From Planctomycetota bacterium (GTDB taxonomy: Bacteria > Planctomycetota > PUPC01 > DSUN01): DNA of 62,306 nucleotides. Position 1 is the first letter of the stretch, and every line of letters begins with the position of its first letter. The notes below the pieces were generated by a model that was given only the letters and a program-made list of their open reading frames with translations, was not told the DNA's origin and did not search any database. Positions 30,285-36,964 of this stretch are shown piece after piece. A program made the translations under genes and the position numbers. The stretch lies in assembly GCA_035384565.1 (NCBI GenBank), contig DAOOIT010000037.1:1-62306 (forward strand), read 5' to 3'.

Positions 30285-31250
30285 TCAGTTCTTGACGGTG
30301 TGGCTCCCGTGGCAGTCGGTGCAGACGGGGTTGGGCGGCGGGGGGCCGTTGCCATCCTTGCGCTTGGTTTCGGTCTTGTGCGGAATGTGGCACTGGAGGC
30401 AGGCAGCTTTGACCTCGCCGCGCGTGTACATCACGTCGGGCGGGGTCACATTGTCCTCGTCGGAGCGGTGGTCGAAGCAGGGGCCGTGGCAGCCGGCGCA
30501 GCCGGCCTTCTTCGGCCTGTCCTTGGGCGGGCGAAGGTGTTCTTCGTCCTCCTCGCGGGCCAGCTTGTCGGCCTTGGAGTCGGCGTGCTTCTTGGCGATC
30601 TTCTCGCCCTCGAAGTTGGCGTGGCAGACGAAGCAGGCAGAGTCGGGGGAGGGGACATTGGCGTGCTTCTCGCGGTTGAGCGGGCGGGCGCGGAGGAGCT
30701 TGACTTCGAAGGGCCGGCCCTTGGCGACGAGGCAGATGGCGCCCTTGTGAGGGCACGCCGTGTCCTTCCCCTCGGCCACGTGCTTGCCGTCGAGCGAGAC
30801 GGTGAAGACGCCTTTGGAGACAACGAGGCTGACCTCGCGCCAGCCGTCGGTCTTCGCGCCAGTGCCTTTGGCGACCACGCGGCCTCCGTCGGCGCGGAGG
30901 GTGCCGTCGGTCACGTCGAGCCAGTAGCCCGGCTGCGCGGGGTCGGGAATGGTGGAGTAGCGGCAGCGAATCTCGCCCTCGCCCCTGCACAGGGCGGTGA
31001 GCTCGAAGTCGGCCCATTGCCAGTAGTTGACGATCTCGCCCTTCGTGGCGGTGAGGAGGGCGTCTTTGAGCGCCCAGTCGGCGCTCTTACTCACCTTCCA
31101 GCGCGAGAGGTCGGAGCCGTCGAAGAGGGTCAGCCAGCCGTCCCGTCCCGGCTCGAAGGGCCTGTCGGCGGCAATGCCGGCGGTGGTGAGGAGCAGCGCA
31201 CCGACAGCGCTGATGCGTGATGCGTGACGCGTGATGCGTGAGCTGAGCAT
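30285..31250 (-). CDS. Exported DUF1080 domain fused to a tetraheme cytochrome c
   Basis: A 321-aa exported protein starting at ATG 31250 (AGGAG six bases upstream). The signal peptide core is ISAVGALLLTTAGIA. Residues about 30-190 form a DUF1080 / 3-keto-disaccharide-hydrolase-like jelly roll (GWLTLFDGSDLSRWKV, WADFELTALCRGEGEI, LVAKGRPFEVKLLRARPLN). The C-terminal 130 residues carry four CXXCH heme motifs: CFVCH, CAGCH, CLQCH and CTDCH, with extra histidines for axial ligation. The fusion suggests that sugar binding or cleavage is tied to extracytoplasmic electron transfer, which is inference. The positively charged start of the signal peptide is encoded by a 7-bp tandem repeat. It heads into the cupin gene in convergent orientation. 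Confidence 0.87.
   Translation of the reverse strand: MLSSRITRHASRISAVGALLLTTAGIAADRPFEPGRDGWLTLFDGSDLSRWKVSKSADWALKDALLTATKGEIVNYWQWADFELTALCRGEGEIRCRYSTIPDPAQPGYWLDVTDGTLRADGGRVVAKGTGAKTDGWREVSLVVSKGVFTVSLDGKHVAEGKDTACPHKGAICLVAKGRPFEVKLLRARPLNREKHANVPSPDSACFVCHANFEGEKIAKKHADSKADKLAREEDEEHLRPPKDRPKKAGCAGCHGPCFDHRSDEDNVTPPDVMYTRGEVKAACLQCHIPHKTETKRKDGNGPPPPNPVCTDCHGSHTVKN
31211..31238. repeat. 7-bp tandem repeat inside a signal-peptide coding region
   Basis: Four units of TGATGCG (one reads TGACGCG) run through 31211-31238. Because seven is not a multiple of three the frame rotates, giving RITRHASRIS at the N-terminus of the DUF1080-cytochrome. The strong ribosome-binding site outside the repeat shows that it is translated. 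Confidence 0.8.
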
Positions 31251-31278
31251 GCGGACTCCTGGTGGGTCTTTTCTGTCA

Positions 31279-31306
31279 ATCGGCAATTGGAGATCGGCAA
31301 CCGGAG
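31279..31306. repeat. 14-bp direct repeat pair
   Basis: ATCGGCAATTGGAG (31279-31292) is followed at once by ATCGGCAACCGGAG (31293-31306). It lies in the 63-base gap between the aldo/keto reductase and DUF1080-cytochrome genes. Its role is unknown; it is too short to call a regulator site. Confidence 0.55.
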
Positions 31307-31313
31307 ATGCGGC

Positions 31314-32384
31314 TCACACCCACTCCCAGTCTTTGAGCCACTGGTAGCCCCTGGGCAGGCGCTGCCACATCCTGTCTGTGGCGGCTGCGAGCTCCTGGTT
31401 GTCGAGGACGGCGGGGCGGGCGGCCAGGTCCTCCTTGCGGCGCTCCTCGATGGCCTTCAGGCAGTTCTCGACGTGGTGGGGGAAGATGAGGCCTGGGATG
31501 GGCGCGGTGAGGACGTCGCAGCAGAGCACGTACCGCAGGGCGAGGCGGGCGATGCGGTCGTCCTCCTCGCGGTGCTCGTCGTCGGGCGCGCTGCCGCCCT
31601 TGAAGATGGAGTTGGAGGCGAACGGCTTGATGCCGAAGAAGCCGATGTCGTGCTTGCGGAGCGTGTCGAAGAAGCTGCCGGTCGGCTTCTCCTTGGTCTT
31701 GGCGGTGTAGGGGGTGACGACGAAGGAGACGAGGGGGAACTCGCGGATCATCATCTCGATCCAGCGTCGGTCGTGGGAGGAGAAGCCGAACCAGCGGACC
31801 TTGCCGTCCTTGACGGCCTGTTCGCCGGCGGCGACCATTTCGCACGACTCGTTGAAGGTGTGGAGGCCGCCCGGCTCGTGGCAGGTGGGGCGCCAGAAGT
31901 CCACGACGTCGAGGCCCACCTCCTTCATCTTGGTTTCGAGCGACTCCATCAGCTTGGCCTTGGTGCGCCAGTCGGCGAAACGCATCTCCTGGCCGCCGTT
32001 GGAGAAGCCGAAGTAGATGTCGTTGCGTCGCCCGAGCGTCTTGAGCGCCTTGGCGTAGGCCGTGATCTCGTTGCCCCAGCAGGCATCCACGTAGTTGATG
32101 CCGGAGTCGAGGCACTTTGCCAGGATCTCGGCGCGGTTCTTGTCGAAGTCCTCGCCCTTGAAGGGGCAGCGCTTCCAGTGTCCCCCGAGGCTGATGGCGG
32201 AGATCCACTGGTCGGTCTTGCCCAGGCGGCGGTACTCCATCTTGTCGTTGTAGCTGCGGATCTTGTCTTTGGGCGGCATCGGCGGGGCATCGGCCGCCAA
32301 GGCCCGCGCGGCAACCAATCCCGCGCCGGCGGCCGCGGCGCCCTTCCCGAGGAACTCGCGTCGGTTCACGTCTTTGTCGCTCAT
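31314..32384 (-). CDS. Tat-exported aldo/keto reductase
   Basis: A 356-aa protein. The twin-arginine signal NRREFLGKGAAAAGAGLVAARALA (residues 7-30) is followed by an aldo/keto reductase barrel: MEYRRLGKTDQWISAISLGG, LDSGINYVDACWGNEITAYAKAL, then VRWFGFSSHD and FGIKPFASNS. The catalytic tyrosine of the classical tetrad appears replaced in the D-x4-Y motif (DACWGNE), so activity on carbonyls should be checked. Export by Tat implies a folded, cofactor-loaded enzyme working outside the cytoplasm. It sits between the TIM-barrel gene (15-base gap) and the DUF1080-cytochrome and is probably co-transcribed with them. The start is preceded by AGGAGAAGGA. Confidence 0.88.
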   Translation of the reverse strand: MSDKDVNRREFLGKGAAAAGAGLVAARALAADAPPMPPKDKIRSYNDKMEYRRLGKTDQWISAISLGGHWKRCPFKGEDFDKNRAEILAKCLDSGINYVDACWGNEITAYAKALKTLGRRNDIYFGFSNGGQEMRFADWRTKAKLMESLETKMKEVGLDVVDFWRPTCHEPGGLHTFNESCEMVAAGEQAVKDGKVRWFGFSSHDRRWIEMMIREFPLVSFVVTPYTAKTKEKPTGSFFDTLRKHDIGFFGIKPFASNSIFKGGSAPDDEHREEDDRIARLALRYVLCCDVLTAPIPGLIFPHHVENCLKAIEERRKEDLAARPAVLDNQELAAATDRMWQRLPRGYQWLKDWEWV

Positions 32385-32399
32385 CGTTCCTTCTCCTGG

Positions 32400-33362
32400 T
32401 CAGGCCTCTGCGGCCATCTTCTTGAGGAAGGCCAAGCCATCCTTGGCCAGCTTGTCGGCGCTGTCGTAAATGGGGCGCCAGATGCAGGCGGCAGCGCACA
32501 GGTCGAGGATGCCGGTCGCAAAGCTCTCGATGGTCACCCAACGTTCATACTTGATGTCCTTCAGGGCGGCGAACACGTCCTTCCACGGCACGTGGCCTGT
32601 GCCGGGGGTGCCGCGGTCGTTCTCGCAGGCGTGGAAGTGGCCGACCAGAGGGCCGCAGGCGCGAATCGAGGCCGCCGTGTCGCGCTCCTCGATGTTCGCG
32701 TGGAACGTGTCCACCTGCACCTTCAGGCGCGGGTGGTCCACCGTCTTGCACATTTTCACGGCGTCGCCAATGGTGGTGATCACGTAGGTCTCGAAACGGT
32801 TGAGGGGCTCGATGGCCACGTTGATCTTCGCCTTGTCTGCGTGCTCGGCGGCGGTGCGGAGAGCGTCGGCGCACCACTTCTTCTCGTCGTCGGTGGGCGC
32901 CTTGCCCGTGAGCTCGCGAACGGGGGCATAGAGCGGCCCGGCGATGGCCTCTCCGCCCATCTCGGCGCAGAGGTCCACCATCTGCTTGAGCCGCTCGACG
33001 GCGGCCTTGCGCACCTCGGGCTTCGGGCTGCACGGGTTGGCCTCGGGTACCATCACGCAGCAGGCGGTGAGGCCCATCCTGGCCTCTTCGCAGGCCTTGC
33101 GGGTCGCCTTGGGGTCGAGAATCCCGAGATCGGCGAACAGGACCTCCACGCCGTCGTACCCCATGTCGGCCACCTTCTTGATCAGGTGAACGTCATCCTT
33201 TGTGAAGGCGGCGCTATAGACGAGGAGGTTGAGGCCGAACTTCACCTTCATGGGTCGGGTCTCCTGAGTGGGCTGTTGGGCGCCTGAGGCAGCGGTCGCA
33301 AGGCCGGCGGCCAGCGCAGACGCGCCCAGGAAGTCTCGCCTGCTCACGCGGGTCTGTCCCAT
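32400..33362 (-). CDS. Tat-exported xylose-isomerase-like TIM-barrel sugar epimerase/hydratase
   Basis: A 320-aa protein with a Tat signal (SRRDFLGASALAAGLATAASGAQ) and a sugar-phosphate isomerase/epimerase-type TIM barrel. It has VADMGYDGVEVLF, the metal-ligand glutamate in VAIEPLNRFET, the aspartate/histidine in VQVDTFHANIEERD, VGHFHACENDRGTPGTGHVPW and the late glutamate in WVTIESFA. It most resembles D-psicose/D-tagatose 3-epimerase-like proteins. The same superfamily supplies hydratases of 3-keto-glucal intermediates in bacteria that degrade glycosides through 3-keto sugars. It is the first gene of the run to the DUF1080-cytochrome and has a strong promoter at 33410-33439. Confidence 0.9.
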   Translation of the reverse strand: MGQTRVSRRDFLGASALAAGLATAASGAQQPTQETRPMKVKFGLNLLVYSAAFTKDDVHLIKKVADMGYDGVEVLFADLGILDPKATRKACEEARMGLTACCVMVPEANPCSPKPEVRKAAVERLKQMVDLCAEMGGEAIAGPLYAPVRELTGKAPTDDEKKWCADALRTAAEHADKAKINVAIEPLNRFETYVITTIGDAVKMCKTVDHPRLKVQVDTFHANIEERDTAASIRACGPLVGHFHACENDRGTPGTGHVPWKDVFAALKDIKYERWVTIESFATGILDLCAAACIWRPIYDSADKLAKDGLAFLKKMAAEA

Positions 33363-33409
33363 CGGGTTCCTCCGTCTGGGTCGGGTTCTGAATCCGCTCT
33401 CGTCTCTAC

Positions 33410-33439
33410 GTTATACGTCACTCGGCGGGGGTCTGTCAA
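33410..33439 (-). promoter_or_regulatory. Promoter of the TIM-barrel/AKR/cytochrome run
   Basis: On the minus strand, TTGACA (33439-33434, perfect) and TATAAC (33415-33410) have an 18-base spacer. Transcription would start near 33403, giving a ~40-base leader with GGAGG before the ATG at 33362. Confidence 0.75.
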
Positions 33440-33570
33440 AGGGTTTCTGGTTCCTGAGTGTCTGGCGATCCTGACTCGACTGGCCTGGGGGAGGGTGGGG
33501 CATTGCCGATCGTTGCGGGCCTGGCGGTTCCTCGGGAGGGCGCAGCAGAGCGTCTGGCGGGCGCAGCCTG

Positions 33571-33616
33571 CCCATGCTGTATCAACCCTGAGAGGTGGGA
33601 AGTGATACAGCATGGG
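33571..33616. repeat. Perfect 14-bp inverted repeat
   Basis: CCCATGCTGTATCA (33571-33584) and TGATACAGCATGGG (33603-33616) are separated by 18 bases. There is no T-run after it. It is a candidate operator, a remnant of mobile DNA ends or a structured RNA element. Confidence 0.85.
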
Positions 33617-33958
33617 TAGAATGGCGAGGATTGGCGATTCTCGCGGCTCAAGCCATACTCGCTCATCTGCGCGATGAGCAAGCATGTGAGCGGGAATGCC
33701 GGAGGACGTAAGGCAGTGCGGCATATGTGGTTATGTGGCGAAGACCGCTGGATGTGCGACACGAGGCCGACGGTTCTCAAGGGCAGCTACGTAAGGATCT
33801 CTGAGCGCCGATGGGGCTGAAGCCCTCTGCCCGCAGTTGTGGCAGCCGGCGTATGTCTCAGGTGGGTGCCGCCGCCGAGGGCTGGGTGTTGGCCTCGCGC
33901 TGCCGCGGCGCGCAGGACATGGCGATGCGCTGCCGTGGTGTGCGGGGCAAGATTATGC

Positions 33959-33986
33959 TTGACTTACCCACAGCATGGAATATAAT
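33959..33986 (+). promoter_or_regulatory. Near-consensus sigma70 promoter upstream of rny
   Basis: TTGACT (33959-33964) and a perfect TATAAT (33981-33986) are spaced by 16 bases, the best promoter in the window. Transcription would begin near 33993, leaving about 575 bases before the rny start, far more than a normal leader. Confidence 0.75.
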
Positions 33987-33992
33987 CAAGAG

Positions 33993-34500
33993 GTGAGCGA
34001 AGGGGAGCAGGCAAGTGGGAGGGTGAGCGAGTGCACAACCCGGGCATCGTGCTGGAAGGGCAGCGCGTGGCTTGGGATAGTGTGGGCAGATAGAGCTGTT
34101 CCTGTAAGACCGGTGGCCGCGAGACCCGCATCGGCGATGGCGTGGGTGGCCGTCCGCGGGTAAGCTAGGCCGCTGTTACGAGCTACACGTGGAGAGGCCC
34201 AAGACCTCGTGGGTGCACAGACCTGGCGACCTGAAGGCAGCTTGATGAAAGACTGGCAGGGGACACGCGATAGTCGGGCGGACCATCCAGCCCGGCGAGC
34301 GGTGCAGCCTCAGGAATCCAGGCAACTTGTGCCTCGAGGGCCGCAGTTGAGCCTCCTCGTTTCAGTGGCGTGCGGCGCCGTCTAGAGCGAACGCATCCTC
34401 CGCGTCGGGGCGAGCCTCGCGCAGCGCGTTCGGCAGGCACCTTCCGCCCGCCTTCTCATCCCGTGCCGCAATTCCAGAGTGTATACACATAGGGGCTAGC
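33993..34500 (+). ncRNA. Candidate structured RNA (unidentified) between strong promoter and rny
   Basis: The stretch begins at the predicted start site of the 33959 promoter; the 3' end is not defined. It includes a hairpin with nested stems CCGCG/CGCGG (34117-34121, 34155-34159) and ACCCGCATC pairing with GATGGCGTGGGT (34124-34147). A purine-rich 5' part (around 33999-34012) can pair partly with a pyrimidine-rich segment near 34351-34363. In several bacterial groups a 6S RNA gene lies upstream of rny, so 6S is one possibility. I could not match the conserved cores of 6S, RNase P RNA, tmRNA or SRP RNA. It may simply be a long rny leader. Confidence 0.25.
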
Positions 34501-34567
34501 GCCTCGTTGCGCCCGTCTGGCGCCCGTTGCATTGGGGCCTCAGGCGGAAGGGATCGAGAGGTGGTCC

Positions 34568-36121
34568 GTGGTTTCTGGACCTGTTGCCGTTCTGCTCTGC
34601 GTGATCGGTCTGGGCGTGGGCTACGGCGCCAGTGAACTGGTGAGCTACATCCTCAAGCGCAATGCCCGCAGGAAGGCGGACGAGCTCCTCGCCGCCGCCC
34701 GTGCCGAGGCCGATGAGACCCGTCGCCAAGCTGAGGTGGACGCCAAGGAGGAGGTCCTCCGCCGGCGCGAGGAGTTCGAGCGGGAGACAAGGGAGGCCCG
34801 CACCGAGCTCAAACTCCTCGAGAAGCGCTTGGTGAAGCGCGAGGACGGCCTGGAGCGCAAGGCCGAACTCACCAGCAAACGCGAAAAGTATATCGAAAAC
34901 CTTGAACGGGAGCTCTCCACCCGCCAAGAGAATGTTCTGAACAAGGAGAAGGAACTCACCGAGGCCCTCGACAAGCAGAAGGAGGCCCTCTACCGCATCT
35001 CCGGGCTCAGCCCCCAGGATGCCCGAGCGCAGCTCTTCGAACGGCTCGAGCGCGACTTCGAGCGCGAGGCGGCTGTCCTGCTCGAGCGGAAGGTCGAACA
35101 GGCCAAGGAGACGGCGGATCAGAAGGCCCGGGAAATCCTGGCCACCGCGATCCAGCGGTGCGCGGTCGAGCACACCAACGAGAGCGTCGTGTCCACCATC
35201 GATCTCCCCAGCGACGAGATGAAGGGGCGGATCATCGGGCGCGAGGGGCGCAACATCCGGGCGTTCGAGAAGGCCACCGGCGTGGACGTCATCGTGGATG
35301 ATACGCCGGGGGTGGTGGTGCTGTCGGCCTTCGACAGCGTGCGCCGCGAGATGGCACGCCGGGCGATGGAGGAACTGGTCGCGGACGGGCGCATTCATCC
35401 CTCCCGCATCGAGGAGGTGATCGACCGCGCGAAGCGCAAGACCGAGGAGACCATCCTCCAGATCGGCAAGCAGGTGCTCTTCGACATGGGCGTGCACTCG
35501 AACAACCAGAAGCTCGCCTACCTGCTTGGGCGCCTGAAGTACCGGACCAGCTACGGCCAGAACGTGCTCCAGCACTCGATCGAGGTGGCCCACCTGTGCG
35601 CCACGATGGCCGGAGAACTGCGGCTCGACCCTGCTCTCGCGCGGCGGATCGGCCTGCTTCACGACATCGGCAAGGCGGTGGACCACGAGCTCGAGGGCGG
35701 CCACCCTGAGATCGGAGCGCTGATCGGCAAGAGAATTGACGAAGACGCCATCGTGATCAACGCCATCGCCGCGCACCACGAGGGCGCACCACCCGAAACC
35801 GTCTATGCCGTGCTGGTGCAGGCCGCCGACGCCATCTCCGCCTCCCGGCCCGGCGCCCGCCGCGAGACGCTGGAGAAGTACATCAAACGGCTCGAACGTC
35901 TCGAGGAGGTCGCCAGCTCGTTCGAGGGGGTGGACACCGCGTACGCAATCCAGGCCGGGCGCGAGGTGCGCGTGATCGTGAAGGCTGACAAAGTTGACGA
36001 CCGGATGACCACCAAGCTCGCTCGGGACATCGCCAAGGAGATCGAGCAGGAGCTCGACTACCCGGGCGAGATTCGAGTCACGCTGATCCGGGAAACCCGG
36101 TCGGTGGACTACGCCCGCTAG
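34568..36121 (+). CDS. rny: Ribonuclease Y
   Basis: A 517-aa protein if started at GTG 34568 (GAGAGGTGG just upstream), matching the usual ~520 aa; a TTG at 34532 would add 12 residues. One N-terminal membrane helix (VAVLLCVIGLGVGYGASELV) is followed by a long charged coiled coil. A KH domain (MKGRIIGREGRNIRAFEKATG) precedes an HD domain with LHDIGKAVDHELEGGHPEIGA and AHHEG supplying metal ligands. RNase Y is the membrane-anchored endonuclease that starts mRNA decay. It heads the housekeeping superoperon and is followed by ymdB, its classical partner. The long upstream region may carry regulatory RNA. Confidence 0.95.
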   Translation: MVSGPVAVLLCVIGLGVGYGASELVSYILKRNARRKADELLAAARAEADETRRQAEVDAKEEVLRRREEFERETREARTELKLLEKRLVKREDGLERKAELTSKREKYIENLERELSTRQENVLNKEKELTEALDKQKEALYRISGLSPQDARAQLFERLERDFEREAAVLLERKVEQAKETADQKAREILATAIQRCAVEHTNESVVSTIDLPSDEMKGRIIGREGRNIRAFEKATGVDVIVDDTPGVVVLSAFDSVRREMARRAMEELVADGRIHPSRIEEVIDRAKRKTEETILQIGKQVLFDMGVHSNNQKLAYLLGRLKYRTSYGQNVLQHSIEVAHLCATMAGELRLDPALARRIGLLHDIGKAVDHELEGGHPEIGALIGKRIDEDAIVINAIAAHHEGAPPETVYAVLVQAADAISASRPGARRETLEKYIKRLERLEEVASSFEGVDTAYAIQAGREVRVIVKADKVDDRMTTKLARDIAKEIEQELDYPGEIRVTLIRETRSVDYAR

Positions 36122-36168
36122 CGCGGCCCCATCGTGCCTGGTCCCACTGCCTTCCGAAGGGCGCGCCC

Positions 36169-36948
36169 GTGACCATCCGGATTCTGGCCATCGGCGACAT
36201 CGTCGGCCGCCCGGGGCGGCATTTCGTGCGCGACCGCCTGCGCGGGATCGCTGCGCGCGAAGGCGTGGACCTGGTGATCGCCAACGGCGAGAACGCGGCG
36301 GGCGGGCTCGGCATCACACGAGCCATCGCCGCCGAGTTGCACGAGGCCGGCGTTCACGTGATCACAAGCGGCGATCACATCTGGCGCCGGCGCGACATCG
36401 CCCAAGCTCTCACCCAAGACAACCGCCTTCTACGGCCGCAGAACTACCCTCCCGGCGCGCCGGGCGCGGGCATGGTGACCGTGGCCACCCGCACGGGCGT
36501 TGCCGTGCGCGTGATCAATCTGCTCGGGCGCATCTTCCTCGAGCCGTTGGACTGCCCGTTCGAGTGCATCGAACGGGTGCTGGCACACACGCCGGGGCCT
36601 CCAGTGACGATCGTGGACTTCCACGCCGAGGCGACCTCAGAGAAGGCAGCCATGGCCTGGTTCCTGGACGGGAGGGTGAGCGCCGTGCTGGGCACGCACA
36701 CGCACGTGCAGACGGCCGACGAGCGCCTGCTGGAGCGCGGCACGGCCTTCATCTCGGACCTCGGGATGACGGGGCCCTACCGCTCGATCCTCGGGCGCCG
36801 TGTAGAGCAGGTGATCCAGCGCCTCCGTTCGCGCCTCTACGTTCCGATGGAGGTCGCCAATGGCCCCGTGATGATGTGCGGAGCCATCGTCTCTGTGGAT
36901 GCGGAGACGGGGCGGGCCACAGGGATCCGCCGCGTGGCCGAGACCTAG
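36169..36948 (+). CDS. ymdB: YmdB-type metallophosphoesterase (TIGR00282 family)
   Basis: A 259-aa protein starting at GTG 36169. It has the dinuclear metallophosphoesterase ligands of the YmdB family: ILAIGDIVGRPGR, ANGENAAGGLGI, TSGDHIWRRRD, VDFHAEATSEK and GTHTHVQTADERLL, ending with DLGMTGPY. In Bacillus the homologue is a cyclic-nucleotide phosphodiesterase that influences biofilm and is encoded next to rny, as here. The gap to rny is 47 bases and to xseA 16 bases. The family usually has a histidine-rich DH motif at the HIWR position, which here carries H after SGD as expected. Function is assigned by family and synteny. Confidence 0.92.
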   Translation: MTIRILAIGDIVGRPGRHFVRDRLRGIAAREGVDLVIANGENAAGGLGITRAIAAELHEAGVHVITSGDHIWRRRDIAQALTQDNRLLRPQNYPPGAPGAGMVTVATRTGVAVRVINLLGRIFLEPLDCPFECIERVLAHTPGPPVTIVDFHAEATSEKAAMAWFLDGRVSAVLGTHTHVQTADERLLERGTAFISDLGMTGPYRSILGRRVEQVIQRLRSRLYVPMEVANGPVMMCGAIVSVDAETGRATGIRRVAET

Positions 36949-36964
36949 CAGCGAAGGGCACGCC

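Larger units (their letters stand above)
33363..34567. other. 1.2-kb region without a convincing protein gene
   Basis: Short open frames occur on both strands but lack ribosome-binding sites, recognisable motifs or the codon bias of the neighbours. What can be seen is: the promoter of the TIM-barrel gene at 33410-33439; a perfect 14-bp inverted repeat at 33571-33616; a near-consensus promoter at 33959-33986 pointing toward rny; a strong hairpin at 34117-34159; and an 8-bp palindrome TGTATACA near 34481. The region upstream of rny probably encodes a structured RNA or a long leader. Confidence 0.6.

Noticed and set aside
33344..33780. Two short minus-strand frames in the gene-free region
   Set aside because: No ribosome-binding site, atypical composition and overlap with the 14-bp inverted repeat; one also crosses the promoter of the TIM-barrel gene.
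33655..33850. Possible group II intron remnant
   Set aside because: Some segments look vaguely like ribozyme stems, but there is no reverse transcriptase and no domain V motif.
33991..34015. SRP RNA-like GAAGGGGAGCAGGC
   Set aside because: The motif recalls the SRP tetraloop region, but the promoter lies directly upstream. There is no room for the 5' half of the helix, and the internal-loop pairs do not match.
34238..34262. RNase P-like TTGATGAAAGACTGGCAG
   Set aside because: It faintly resembles the 3' conserved region of RNase P RNA, but the GAGGAAAGTCC core and the terminal ACAGAACCC block are missing.
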